Assembly: GCF_003008425.1 (NCBI RefSeq)
Contig: NZ_PXOQ01000007.1
Span: forward strand, 248,001-312,000
DNA: 64,000 nucleotides
Source: Aurantibacter aestuarii
Lineage (GTDB): Bacteria > Bacteroidota > Bacteroidia > Flavobacteriales > Flavobacteriaceae
Direction: 5' to 3'
Positions 55,428 to 64,000 of the stretch are shown piece after piece. The notes beneath the pieces were generated by a model, which saw nothing but the letters and a program-made list of their open reading frames with translations, did not search any database and had not been told where the DNA came from. The position numbers and the translations under genes are program-made. Position 1 is the first letter of the stretch; every line of letters begins with the position of its first letter.

Positions 55428-56132
55428 ATGAAAACTTTAAAAAACAAATTAATAACTTCAGCTTTAGCGGTATGCGTATTAATCGCTTTTTCAAGCTGTG
55501 ATGCTACAAGAAATGCAAACAATAAACAAAAAGGTGCTGTTATCGGCGCTGCCAGTGGAGCTATTTTAGGTGCCATAATTGGTAACAATGTAGGTAAAGG
55601 TGGTAATGGCGAAATTGGTGCTGTTATTGGTGGTGTCGTTGGAGGTACTGCAGGAGTACTAATTGGAAATAAAATGGACAAGCAGGCACAAAAAATTGAA
55701 AATGAAATTCCTGGTGCTGTTGTAGAACGTGTAGACGATGGTATTGTAGTAACGTTTGATGAAAATTCTGGTGTGTATTTTGATACTGCAAAATATAATA
55801 TCAACAGTGCTTCTCAAGCAACATTAAATAAATTAGCAGGTGTTTTTGCAGAGTATCCAGATACTAATATTTTAGTTGTTGGTCATACCGACAGTGTAGG
55901 ATCAGACGAAAGCAATATGACTTTATCTAAAAACAGAGCTTATGCTGTAACTAATTATCTACAAAATAAAGGTTTAGCTAGCTCTCGTTTTACAACCAAT
56001 TGGTTTGGAGAATCTCAACCTAAATATGATAATGATACTGCAGCTGGAAGAGCCAAAAACAGACGTGTAAATGTAGCTATTTTACCAAATGAAAAAATGA
56101 TAGAAGAAGCTAAAAATGAAGCTGGAGAATAA
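55428..56132 (+). CDS. OmpA-family lipoprotein with glycine-zipper domain
   Basis: This 234-aa protein has a lipobox (LIAFSSCDAT, Cys25), then a glycine-zipper segment (GAVIGAASGAILGAIIGNNVG, GAVIGGVVGGTAGVLIGNKM) that likely inserts in a membrane. A C-terminal OmpA peptidoglycan-binding domain follows (GVYFDTAKYNINSASQATL, LVVGHTDSVGSDESN, LSKNRAYAVTNYL, NRRVNVAILPNEK). It probably ties the outer membrane to the cell wall. It pairs with the lipocalin-like gene, two bases upstream. A terminator follows. Confidence 0.94.
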   Translation: MKTLKNKLITSALAVCVLIAFSSCDATRNANNKQKGAVIGAASGAILGAIIGNNVGKGGNGEIGAVIGGVVGGTAGVLIGNKMDKQAQKIENEIPGAVVERVDDGIVVTFDENSGVYFDTAKYNINSASQATLNKLAGVFAEYPDTNILVVGHTDSVGSDESNMTLSKNRAYAVTNYLQNKGLASSRFTTNWFGESQPKYDNDTAAGRAKNRRVNVAILPNEKMIEEAKNEAGE

Positions 56133-56149
56133 CTTTATCCGAAATAAAA

Positions 56150-56190
56150 TAAAAAAAAACCACAGCATTCGCTGTGGTTTTTTTTTATTA
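56150..56190. terminator. Bidirectional intrinsic terminator
   Basis: AAACCACAGC pairs with GCTGTGGTTT around ATTC, flanked by an A-run and a T-run. It serves the OmpA gene and the convergent gene at 56188. Confidence 0.88.
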
Positions 56191-57144
56191 CAAGCCTTTT
56201 GTTTTATGCTGAAATAGATAATTAAAATCTGTACTTCCAGAAACCTCTCCATTTGCATAGGTTATTTTTCTAAAAATATAACGCTTAATTTCATTACCAT
56301 AATTAGAAGTCATTTGGTAGCGGCTTAACCAATCGCCTTTCATATTGGCAGAACTGGCTAAATTCTGTTTTACAATTTCTGCCTGACCAACACTTTCATC
56401 CATAAATTTACGAATGGCTTCACGAGAACCTGTCTTTCTGATATTAAGATATCTTTCTATTAATGGCAATGGTTTATCAACGGTATTAGTCGTGTAATTT
56501 GCCATGTTTACATCATAAAACACAATGCTATTAAAAACTGGATTGTATTTAGCAACAACCTTATTATCCAAGTAATAGTAAAAGGTAGAATCTTTGTGAC
56601 CTTTTATATCTGTAGAAATTTCTTCCACTAAACTTAATTCTCCATTAGTGTATGTATAATTACTTTCAGAACTGTTCCCTTTAGGAAAAACTCTTTTAAT
56701 TTGCTTTAAGCGGTTATTAGAGTCATAAGTATACGTATCCTCATAATTTGTATATACTCCATATCCAGTTCTTCCTACAATCTTATCGCCTTTATATTTA
56801 AATTGACTTTTAGAGTTGAAGGATGCAGCACTAGCGTAGGTATTTAAAGAATCTAATTTTTGGTCTTTGTAACGATACTGATGGCTGGTTTCGCTTGCGT
56901 AATCTCCAAATATTCTCATGTATTTTGTAACAATTCGATTGTTATCGTCAAAAAAATATACTTCCACCATAGTCGTTTCATAGCCAGAGTCATCTCCTTT
57001 ATAATACGAAACCTCAACTTGCTTTACAGGTTCTGAAAAGCCCAATGCTTCTGAAGTTATGGCTTCTTGATCTAAATGGTAATACTCTTGTGCAAAAAAC
57101 ACCTGCACAGTAAAAAGAAAAAGTCCTAAAATAATTGTTTTCAT
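56188..57144 (-). CDS. Exported protein with YD/RHS-like repeat strands
   Basis: This 318-aa protein has a signal peptide (MKTIILGLFLFTVQVFFAQ). The middle (about 60-190) contains YD-type repeats such as YFFDDNNRIVTKYMR, YRYKDQKLDSLNTY, YTYDSNNRLKQIKRV and YTYTNGELSLVEEI. These make a beta-rich structure related to RHS proteins but short. The C-terminus has a helical region and GEVSGSTDFNYLF. No toxin domain is visible. The function is unknown. Confidence 0.82.
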   Translation of the reverse strand: MKTIILGLFLFTVQVFFAQEYYHLDQEAITSEALGFSEPVKQVEVSYYKGDDSGYETTMVEVYFFDDNNRIVTKYMRIFGDYASETSHQYRYKDQKLDSLNTYASAASFNSKSQFKYKGDKIVGRTGYGVYTNYEDTYTYDSNNRLKQIKRVFPKGNSSESNYTYTNGELSLVEEISTDIKGHKDSTFYYYLDNKVVAKYNPVFNSIVFYDVNMANYTTNTVDKPLPLIERYLNIRKTGSREAIRKFMDESVGQAEIVKQNLASSANMKGDWLSRYQMTSNYGNEIKRYIFRKITYANGEVSGSTDFNYLFQHKTKGL

Positions 57145-57263
57145 AAGTTCTAAATGTTTGGTGTAAACCTATAGATTTTATAAACCTAAAACCATTAGGC
57201 AAATGCCCTATAATTTGAGCATGTTCATTTTATAAATTATATTAGCCCACCAATCTATTTTCC

Positions 57264-59378
57264 ATGATTTCATATATTATTTCTCAAACACAATTAGCTC
57301 CAAAATCGGTAGAGCAAACGGTTAAACTTTTAAATGAAGACTGCACCATTCCTTTTATTGCGCGTTACCGTAAAGAGGCTACTGGAAATTTAGATGAAGT
57401 ACAAATTGGAGATATTGTAAAGTATAAATCACTTTTTGAAGCTTTAGAAAAACGAAAAGCTACCATTTTAAAAGCATTAGAAGATCAAAATGATTTAACT
57501 CCAGAGTTATCTCAAAAAATTAATGCTACCACAGATTTAATTACATTAGAAGACCTATATCTTCCATTCAAAAAAAGCAGAAAAACAAAAGCTGAAACTG
57601 CCAGAAAAAACGGATTAGAACCCTTGGCTAAAATAATTATGAGCCAAAATGCGAATGATATAGAGAGCATTGCTTACAAATACGTTAGAGAAGAAATTAA
57701 GTCTGTAGAAGAGGCTTTAGAAGGCGCCAGACATATTATTGCGGAATGGGTTAATGAACGTACCGATATTAGAAATGGATTAAGACAACAATTAGAGCGA
57801 CACGGGCAAATTACCACCAAGGTTGTAAAAGCCAAAAAGGACGATGAAAAAGCACAAAAATTTCGTGATTATTTCGATTGGAGCGAAACACTGCAGCGTA
57901 TCCCATCGCACCGTTTACTAGCCATTTTAAGGGCAGAAAGTGAAGGATTCATCAAATTTAAAATAGAAGTCGATGCCGATTTTGCTATTTCAAAAATAGA
58001 ACAACGCGTTATCAAATCTAACAATGCTTGTGCAGAACATATTTCATTAGCCATAAAAGATGCCTTCAAGCGATTATTATTTCCATCTCTAAGTAATGAA
58101 GCACTTCAAATAGCGAAAGAAAAAGCAGACGAAGCCGCTATAAACATCTTTGCCAAAAATTTAAAACAACTATTATTAGGAGCTCCTTTAGGTGAAAAAC
58201 GTATTCTCGCATTAGACCCAGGATTTAGAACAGGTTGCAAATTGGTCTGTTTAGACGAAAAGGGCGACTTAGTGTATAATGAAACCATTTATCCGCATGC
58301 TCCTAAAAATGATAGCATCGGTGCCATAAAAAAAATAAGTTCGCTTTGCGAGGCTTATAAAATTGAAGCTATAGCTATTGGAAACGGAACTGCTTCACGA
58401 GAAACTGAAGCATTGGTTCGTAAAATTCATTTTAAAAATGACATTCAGGTTTTTGTAGTTAGTGAGGCTGGTGCCAGTATTTATTCTGCCAGTAAAATTG
58501 CCAGAGAAGAATTTCCCGATTATGATGTTACCGTTCGTGGCGCAGTCTCTATTGGACGACGTTTACAAGACCCACTAGCCGAACTGGTAAAAATAGATGC
58601 TAAATCTATTGGTGTAGGACAATACCAGCATGACGTTGACCAACATAAATTACAGAACGCTTTAGATGGTGTTGTTGAAAATTGTGTGAATGCAGTTGGT
58701 GTTAATATAAATACAGCAAGTAAAAGTTTATTAAGTTATGTGTCTGGTATTGGGCCTAAACTAGCCGAAAACATTTGCAATTACCGTAGTGAACATGGAA
58801 GCTTTAATTCTAGAACCGACATAAAAAACGTTCCAAGACTGGGCGGAAAAGCTTTTGAGCAAAGTGCAGGATTTTTACGCATTAAAAACGGAAAAAATCC
58901 GCTGGACGATTCTTCAGTGCATCCAGAACGTTACGCTTTAGTGAAAAAAATGGCTAAAGAAGTGTCCACTTCGGTTGAAGATGTAATAGGTAACACAGCG
59001 GTCTTAGATCAAATAAATTTAAAAAACTATGTTTCTGAAGATATTGGTTTATTAACGCTGGAAGATATTATTACAGAACTTAAAAAACCTGGTCAAGATA
59101 TTAGAGAGCAGGCTAAGGTGTTTACGTTTAATCAAAACATTAAAACCATTGACGATTTAAGTGCGGGACAACTACTACCAGGTATTGTGAATAATATTAC
59201 TGCTTTTGGTTGTTTTGTAGATGTTGGCATTAAAGAAAGTGGCTTAATTCATGTCTCTAATCTTTCAGACAGTTTTGTAAAAGATGTAAATGAGCACGTG
59301 AGTTTACACCAGCAAATTATCGTTAAAGTTTTAGAAGTAGATGTGGCTCGTAAGCGAATTCAGTTAAAGTTAATTTAA
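57264..59378 (+). CDS. tex: Tex-family RNA-binding transcription accessory protein
   Basis: This 704-aa protein has the Tex layout. The N-terminal helical domain has CTIPFIARYRKEATGNLDE, then ITLEDLYLPFK. A YqgF-like nuclease-fold domain follows (RILALDPGFRTGCKLVCLD). Next is the helix-hairpin-helix region (NTASKSLLSYVSGIGPKLAE, VPRLGGKAFEQSAGFLRI). A C-terminal S1 domain ends the protein (PGIVNNITAFGCFVDVGI, SGLIHVSNLSD, VDVARKRIQLKLI). It binds RNA and assists transcription. It is a single-gene unit. Confidence 0.96.
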   Translation: MISYIISQTQLAPKSVEQTVKLLNEDCTIPFIARYRKEATGNLDEVQIGDIVKYKSLFEALEKRKATILKALEDQNDLTPELSQKINATTDLITLEDLYLPFKKSRKTKAETARKNGLEPLAKIIMSQNANDIESIAYKYVREEIKSVEEALEGARHIIAEWVNERTDIRNGLRQQLERHGQITTKVVKAKKDDEKAQKFRDYFDWSETLQRIPSHRLLAILRAESEGFIKFKIEVDADFAISKIEQRVIKSNNACAEHISLAIKDAFKRLLFPSLSNEALQIAKEKADEAAINIFAKNLKQLLLGAPLGEKRILALDPGFRTGCKLVCLDEKGDLVYNETIYPHAPKNDSIGAIKKISSLCEAYKIEAIAIGNGTASRETEALVRKIHFKNDIQVFVVSEAGASIYSASKIAREEFPDYDVTVRGAVSIGRRLQDPLAELVKIDAKSIGVGQYQHDVDQHKLQNALDGVVENCVNAVGVNINTASKSLLSYVSGIGPKLAENICNYRSEHGSFNSRTDIKNVPRLGGKAFEQSAGFLRIKNGKNPLDDSSVHPERYALVKKMAKEVSTSVEDVIGNTAVLDQINLKNYVSEDIGLLTLEDIITELKKPGQDIREQAKVFTFNQNIKTIDDLSAGQLLPGIVNNITAFGCFVDVGIKESGLIHVSNLSDSFVKDVNEHVSLHQQIIVKVLEVDVARKRIQLKLI

Positions 59379-59423
59379 AACAAAAGTCTTATTTTATCAA
59401 TTTTTGATTAACACTTATTTGAA

Positions 59424-59591
59424 ATGAAAAAGGATATAAAATTACTATTTTTTGGCGCAATACTTATAATACTTGGTTCTATCCTTAAATTACTTGATGT
59501 AAATAGATTTTTAGTAAATTTTATTTATGCTATTGGTTTTTTTATTGAAGTATTAGGTATAATATACTTGATTAAGAGACTCAAAAAATAA
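59424..59591 (+). CDS. Small two-helix membrane protein
   Basis: This 55-aa open frame (MKKDIKLLFFGAILIILGSI..., ending LIKRLKK) encodes two hydrophobic helices joined by a short loop (LKLLDVNRFLVN) with a basic tail. The pattern resembles the N-terminal hairpin of GldL-like proteins, a weak likeness only. It lies 45 bases after tex. The 355 bases between tex and the next gene otherwise hold nothing I can name. Confidence 0.55.
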   Translation: MKKDIKLLFFGAILIILGSILKLLDVNRFLVNFIYAIGFFIEVLGIIYLIKRLKK

Positions 59592-59733
59592 TTTTTTCTA
59601 AATAAACTACTTTAAAATTTATAGAAATAACAACTCAACTCAAAATCAAAATCAAAAGTTAATTTCATTTTAAAACATTGGCTGCTTAATCGGAAAGTTT
59701 TACATTAAATAAAACCTATTTAACTATTCTGGT

Positions 59734-59922
59734 TTGGGAAAGAAACCACTTACAAAAAAGAAACTTAAAGCTTTATCCGTTTTACATGAAGCAGGTATTA
59801 TTGATGCCGAAAATGTAAAAACAAAATGCTGTAAAAATTATAAAAAAGCAGAACGAAAACGTTGCAAAAAATGTCCGTGTTACGATATTTATAAAGCGAA
59901 GTTTAAAAATACAGCACAGTAA
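59734..59922 (+). CDS. Small Cys-rich conserved protein, TTG start
   Basis: This 62-aa protein starts with TTG (MGKKPLTKKKLKALSVLHEA) and ends with a Cys cluster, KTKCCKNYKKAERKRCKKCPCYDIYK. I recall similar small Cys-rich proteins from other Flavobacteriaceae, which supports the reading frame. The Cys residues could hold zinc. The function is unknown. The 3' ends of this gene and the DUF2200 gene nearly meet (59922 and 59924). Confidence 0.7.
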   Translation: MGKKPLTKKKLKALSVLHEAGIIDAENVKTKCCKNYKKAERKRCKKCPCYDIYKAKFKNTAQ

Positions 59923-59923
59923 C

Positions 59924-60289
59924 TTATGCAGTTCGTAATATTTTTTCCATTTTTCGACCTTTAGCCAGTTCATCTACCAGTTTATCCAGATAACGAGTTT
60001 GACGTGTGGTGTCATTATCAATGTCTTCAATACGATAACCGCAAATAACACCTTTTATTAAATGAGCATTCGGGTTTAATTTCGCTTCTTTAAAGAATGC
60101 CTCAAAAGTGACTTCGTCTTTTATTAACTGTTCAAGTTTAGCCGCATTAAAGCCAGTTAACCATTCTATAACTTCGTGTAACTCCTCCACAGTTCTATCT
60201 TTCTTTTCTACTTTGGTTACGTAATGCGGATACACAGAAGAAAATTTCATTTTAGCAACGCGCTCGTTATGCTCTGGTGTGGTTTTCAT
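59924..60289 (-). CDS. DUF2200 family protein
   Basis: This 121-aa cytoplasmic protein fits DUF2200: the N-terminal HNERVAKMKFSSVYPHYVTKVEKK, the middle VIEWLTGFNAAKLEQLI and the end NPNAHLIKGVICGYRIEDI, followed by RYLDKLVDELAKGRKMEKILR. The biochemical role is unknown. It is convergent with the small Cys-rich gene. Confidence 0.93.
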   Translation of the reverse strand: MKTTPEHNERVAKMKFSSVYPHYVTKVEKKDRTVEELHEVIEWLTGFNAAKLEQLIKDEVTFEAFFKEAKLNPNAHLIKGVICGYRIEDIDNDTTRQTRYLDKLVDELAKGRKMEKILRTA

Positions 60290-60347
60290 GGTTTTTTGTT
60301 TTTATAAGAATGGGTTTACTATAAGGTTAAGTATTTTAACTAAGCTA

Positions 60348-60914
60348 CTAATAACTTTTTTTAATTTTATTTATTCCAAAATGGATTACACTAACAATTA
60401 GAATAAAAACTATTGTTTTAATTGTCAATCCAAATAAAATTTCTCCAAATGATAAAAACAAACTATTACTACTCGGAAGATAATCGCTATGAATTGATGT
60501 TATAATTATTATAATCCGTTCAAATGACATAAGGAAAAGAGTACTTAAAATAATTCTAAAAATTAGAGATTTTTTTAATATTTTAATCCAAAGTAATTGA
60601 ATCAATAAAAACCAAAATATTGGCTGAAGCCAATAACCAAACCAATAGGGCCCTGTAAGTCTTTGACAAAAAGCTATTTTGTCCATTTCATTGTCAATTT
60701 GATAATAACTTAAAATCATTCTAGTCAACCATAAAACTCCATAAACAATTCCAGAAAAAATTGTAAACCTTACAGCTGTATTATCAAAACTATTTAAAAG
60801 TTCTTTTTTGTCCGAGAATATCCAAAATATGAAAAATACTATTGAGTAAAATCCAAATCCGATGATGATATCAACTCTTATTAATTCGTTTAAACTTCTT
60901 ATGATCTCAATCAA
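60348..60914 (-). CDS. Membrane protein of unknown function
   Basis: This 188-aa protein has about five predicted helices (15-33, 44-65, 90-112, 118-140 and 150-180) and short polar loops. I do not recognise the family. It lies 58 bases upstream of the DUF2200 gene in the same direction. No promoter box is evident. Confidence 0.75.
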   Translation of the reverse strand: MIEIIRSLNELIRVDIIIGFGFYSIVFFIFWIFSDKKELLNSFDNTAVRFTIFSGIVYGVLWLTRMILSYYQIDNEMDKIAFCQRLTGPYWFGYWLQPIFWFLLIQLLWIKILKKSLIFRIILSTLFLMSFERIIIIITSIHSDYLPSSNSLFLSFGEILFGLTIKTIVFILIVSVIHFGINKIKKSY

Positions 60915-61021
60915 TTTTCAAGTTTCTTTTAAAAGTAGTAATATAAACCACATCTCCTTAAAAACAAAAATATCCTTTAGCTTAATAAAACTAAAGGATA
61001 TTTTAAATAATAAGCTTAAAA

Positions 61022-63610
61022 TTAAGCAGAATTTCTACTGGCATTAATATTTCCAAAGAGAGAACGCATAACCATTTTCTCGTAAGTCGCAATTTTTTGT
61101 TCATCTGCTTGTGCTTCAGCACGTAAAGACTGAATGTTTTTTAAAGCGTACTGCTGTATGGTTAACAAAGGTAACACTATAGATTCCCGAACTTTAATGG
61201 ATGCTTTTCCAGTCGGTTCTTCTTCCATTAATTCAGTATAACCCGTTAATTTTAAAATTAAACGTTTAGACAGTTCGTATTCGTTATAAATGAGTGTCCA
61301 GAATTCACCATAAACCTCATCTTCAGCCATATACTTGGTTAAATCGAAAAACGACTTAGAAAGCGACATCATACTATTAGCTATAAGTGTTTTAAAGAAA
61401 CTTGAGTTTTGATACAGATGTGTTACTTTGTCAAACTCGTTAGCATCTTCAAATGCCTTAAGCGCGGTACCTACACCAAAAAAACCTGGTACGTTTTGTT
61501 TTAACTGACTCCAAGATCCCACAAAAGGAATGGCTCTTAAGTCTGAAAACACTAATTCTGAAGAACTGCCTCGCTTAGATGGACGACTACCAATATTGGT
61601 TTTTGCATAATATTTTAAGGTACTCATATGTTCCAAATAGGGCAAGAATTTATCATGACTCTTAAATGCCGAATATGCTTTATAGCTTGAGTTTGCCAAC
61701 TGGTCCATAACCGCAACATCTTCTGGTTGCATAGCTGTATTAGTATCGTTTAATCGGTTTTGAATACCGGAACTTATTAATTGTTCCAAGTTATATTGCG
61801 AAGAATTTAAAGTCCCAAAATTGGAGCTTATGGTTTGACCCTGAATTGTTAATTGAACTTCCTTATCTTCAATTGTTGGTCCTAAAGACGCATAAAACTG
61901 ATGTGTTTTACCGCCGCCACGCGCTGGTGGTCCACCACGACCATCAAAAAATACCACCACAACACCATATTTTCTAGACATTTCTGTAAGACGTTCCTTG
62001 GCTTTAAATATGGCCCAATTGGCCATTAAATATCCTCCATCTTTTGTACCGTCACTAAAGCCTAACATAATGGTTTGTTTATTTCCGCGTTGCTTTAAAT
62101 GTTTGGCGTATGCTGGATTGGTGTACAAGTCTTCCATAACTTCATGAGCACCTTCGAGGTCGTCTATAGTTTCAAATAATGGTGCTATATCAACCGGCAT
62201 TTTATCTGGAAAGGCAACTAGTTTAAGCATAGCATAGACTTGCATGACATTTAATGTCGTCTGGTTATTACTTATAATATAACGGTTACACGCCTGTTCT
62301 CCATTAGTTTCCTGAATGTGTTTTAATGACGTTATAGATCCTAAAGTTTTTAAAACATCTTCATCTGTAAACCAATCTAAGTCGATTTGACCTTTAATTT
62401 GAGACAGTATGTTTACCTGTTCCGCTTCATCTAAAGCATTGTAATTATCTGGAAAGATCCCTGTATTTTTTTCATTTAAAACATTTACCATTGTTGTAAA
62501 CACATGGTGATGTGCACGGCTATCCTGACGGATATCTAAGGTCGCAAAATGAAATCCAAATAAAGTGATTTTGTTTATTAAACTCTGTACCTCATCGGCA
62601 TACAATGACTGGTGTTGTTCTTCAATGATAGTCTTTAGTTCAAGTAATTCATTTTTAAAAAAAGCTAAGGTAAAGTCTGTTTTCATATGTGGCGACACAC
62701 TTAACTTATAAAGTTTCTTTTCCAGTTTTTTTATACGCTTATCAACTCCTTTAAAGGTAAGCTTACGTCTTAAAACCCGGATATCTTTGTAATAATTTTT
62801 TAAAATGGTTTGCTTTAATTTTTTTGCAACTTTTAAAGTAATTTCTGGAGTCACAAACGGATTACCATCCCGATCTCCACCAGGCCAGAACCCTATATTA
62901 ATAATATCGTTTTCCAGATTTTTATTATTAAAAATAGATGCATTTATAGTATCATAAATTGTCCCAAACGATGTATAAAACACATTTTCTAAAAACCAGA
63001 TTAAGCTCACCGCTTCGTCATAAGGTGTTGGTTTTTTCTTTTTAAAGAAAGGTGTTTTACCTAATTGCGCTAGTAAATTATTAATGCTAGTTAAATCATT
63101 ATTTTCAATAGCCTTAGCTAGGTCGGTTATAATACCTAAAACGCTGCCCGGATAAAATTGAGTTGGATGCGCCGTTAAAACTATACGCACTTTAAACTCT
63201 TCTAAATAGGTTTTAAGCGCTTCAACTTTATTTTCGGAATTAGCATATTCCTGAAGACTTGTTAGAGTACCCATACCATCCATATTATTTACAGTTGAAA
63301 ATGAAGCATCTTCAATTGCATCAAACAACACCACCTGACGTTCTATATATTGGATAAAACGAAATAGTAAGTCCAGATGCTCGTCTTTAGACAAATCGGC
63401 TCCATAAGTCTCAAAAAAACGCTCTACTATAGTAGTAGGATTATCTCCATTTTTAAATCCTTTCTCGCAGGTCTCATGAAATAGAGGTAACAAGGCGCCC
63501 GTATTTGAAATAGTGTCAAACGGAAGCGTCATAAAGATACTATTGTATATTTGGTATTTTGACCAGACATTTTGGTTGAACTTAGTTAGTTTGGAACTTG
63601 CTGAGTGCAT
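61022..63610 (-). CDS. ppc: Phosphoenolpyruvate carboxylase
   Basis: This 862-aa enzyme has the catalytic His148 in VLTAHPTQ, then FWPGGDRDGNPFVT, the GFSDGTKDGGYLMANW stretch and FFDGRGGPPARGGGKTHQF. It adds bicarbonate to PEP to form oxaloacetate, refilling the citric acid cycle. The sequence is of the Bacteroidota branch, with variant motifs (SDGTKDGG rather than the SDSGKDAG common in Proteobacteria). The start at 63610 (MHSASSKLTKFNQNVWSKYQ) seems acceptable. The gene is complete. Confidence 0.95.
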   Translation of the reverse strand: MHSASSKLTKFNQNVWSKYQIYNSIFMTLPFDTISNTGALLPLFHETCEKGFKNGDNPTTIVERFFETYGADLSKDEHLDLLFRFIQYIERQVVLFDAIEDASFSTVNNMDGMGTLTSLQEYANSENKVEALKTYLEEFKVRIVLTAHPTQFYPGSVLGIITDLAKAIENNDLTSINNLLAQLGKTPFFKKKKPTPYDEAVSLIWFLENVFYTSFGTIYDTINASIFNNKNLENDIINIGFWPGGDRDGNPFVTPEITLKVAKKLKQTILKNYYKDIRVLRRKLTFKGVDKRIKKLEKKLYKLSVSPHMKTDFTLAFFKNELLELKTIIEEQHQSLYADEVQSLINKITLFGFHFATLDIRQDSRAHHHVFTTMVNVLNEKNTGIFPDNYNALDEAEQVNILSQIKGQIDLDWFTDEDVLKTLGSITSLKHIQETNGEQACNRYIISNNQTTLNVMQVYAMLKLVAFPDKMPVDIAPLFETIDDLEGAHEVMEDLYTNPAYAKHLKQRGNKQTIMLGFSDGTKDGGYLMANWAIFKAKERLTEMSRKYGVVVVFFDGRGGPPARGGGKTHQFYASLGPTIEDKEVQLTIQGQTISSNFGTLNSSQYNLEQLISSGIQNRLNDTNTAMQPEDVAVMDQLANSSYKAYSAFKSHDKFLPYLEHMSTLKYYAKTNIGSRPSKRGSSSELVFSDLRAIPFVGSWSQLKQNVPGFFGVGTALKAFEDANEFDKVTHLYQNSSFFKTLIANSMMSLSKSFFDLTKYMAEDEVYGEFWTLIYNEYELSKRLILKLTGYTELMEEEPTGKASIKVRESIVLPLLTIQQYALKNIQSLRAEAQADEQKIATYEKMVMRSLFGNINASRNSA

Positions 63611-63735
63611 ATTTTATATTTTGGATTTAATTAAAAATAATAAAGCAAAATTTGTTAGAAGCATGTTTAAGATTTATTTAAAAACTTTTACATTTTATGC
63701 AAAAATGCAGTGGTTTTCTTATCATTTTAAACAAT

Positions 63736-63761
63736 AAACGCCCGGGAAAATCCGGACGTTT
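63736..63761 (-). terminator. Intrinsic terminator of the ssb gene
   Basis: AAACGCCCGG and CCGGACGTTT pair with one mismatch around a short loop. It lies about 23 bases past the ssb stop. The T-run on the minus strand is short and broken. Confidence 0.6.
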
Positions 63762-63783
63762 TAAAATTTCAGGTAACTATTAA

Positions 63784-64000
63784 TTATTTAGCACCAAGAA
63801 GTAATAATTCGTTACAAACTACCTCTGTAATATAACGCTTCTCACCTGTTTTAGTTTCGTAGGATCTTGAAGTTAATTTACCTTCTATAGCTACTTCTTT
63901 ACCTTTAGTAACATATTTTTCAATAATGTCTGCGGTTTTTCCCCAAGCGACTACATTATGCCACTGTGTGTCTGTTATTTTCTCGCCTTGTGCGTTTTTG
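63784..64000 (-). CDS. ssb: Single-stranded DNA-binding protein (partial)
   Basis: The visible 72 C-terminal codons read ...NAQGEKITDTQWHNVVAWGK, then TADIIEKYVTKGKEVAIEGK, LTSRSYETKTGEKRYITEVV and CNELLLLGAK. This is the OB-fold core of SSB, including the typical WHN(V)V and VAIEGKL strands. The N-terminus is outside the window. It ends right after the OB fold without the acidic tail of E. coli SSB, so it may be a short paralogue. Confidence 0.9.
   Translation of the reverse strand, partial: KNAQGEKITDTQWHNVVAWGKTADIIEKYVTKGKEVAIEGKLTSRSYETKTGEKRYITEVVCNELLLLGAK

Noticed and set aside
55412-55804. 130-aa minus-strand open frame opposite the glycine-zipper OmpA gene
   Set aside because: It is a shadow: a Pro/Thr/Ile-rich low-complexity mirror of the Gly-rich zipper codons, with no family likeness.
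1-64000. tRNA, rRNA, CRISPR arrays, insertion sequences
   Set aside because: I looked for tRNA-like cloverleaf ends, repeat-spacer patterns and transposase motifs and found none; I cannot run covariance models, so a missed small RNA remains possible.

Overview
The window is a compact stretch of chromosome from a member of the Bacteroidota, most likely family Flavobacteriaceae. The evidence is low G+C, the Bacteroidota -7 promoter box TAnnTTTG, many lipoproteins with a Cys lipobox, a type IX secretion (T9SS) C-terminal sorting domain, an S46 dipeptidyl-peptidase, a cytochrome b type SdhC-SdhA-SdhB set and a Bacteroidota-style PEP carboxylase. I see no transposase, integrase, prophage, CRISPR array, rRNA or tRNA. 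The content is mostly housekeeping genes mixed with cell-surface genes.

Region 1-4.6 kb (minus strand) is a suf Fe-S cluster operon (sufA-like, sufB, sufC, sufD). Two lipoprotein genes sit between sufB and sufC: a metallo-beta-lactamase-fold hydrolase and a small unknown. Region 4.7-10.8 kb (minus) is a tight five-gene operon of exported proteins: two paralogous LVIVD-repeat (choice-of-anchor B) proteins, a repeat lipoprotein, an MbnP-like lipoprotein and a diheme MauG/MbnH-like peroxidase. I regard this as the most interesting system here. Region 10.9-19.5 kb holds thiL, an alpha/beta hydrolase, brnQ, an ACT-like protein divergent from lysC, a PhnB-like protein, aminopeptidase P and a DEAD-box helicase. 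Region 19.6-29.9 kb (plus) holds a large BNR-repeat exported protein, the succinate dehydrogenase operon with an extra membrane protein, an M28 peptidase, a membrane-anchored MutS relative and a nonsense-interrupted gene.

Region 30-39 kb holds an S74-chaperone tail-fibre-like protein, a DPP11-type S46 peptidase, a coiled-coil lipoprotein, a nitrilase-family amidase, an Ig-like lipoprotein, comF and glyS. Region 39-51 kb holds a large outer-membrane protein, exonuclease III, OmpA and aldo/keto reductase genes, a histone-deacetylase-like hydrolase, a second tail-fibre-like surface protein, YraN and an LD-carboxypeptidase. Region 51-64 kb holds metG, a frameshifted exported-protein gene, a lipocalin-like/OmpA pair, tex, small genes, ppc and a partial ssb.

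Points of method: several long ORFs were trimmed to internal starts using signal peptides, promoter boxes or terminators. In three genes (thiL, glyS, HDAC-like) the -7 box lies exactly four bases before the ATG, which predicts leaderless mRNAs. Two genes are broken by single lesions: an in-frame TAA and a one-base slip in a T-run.
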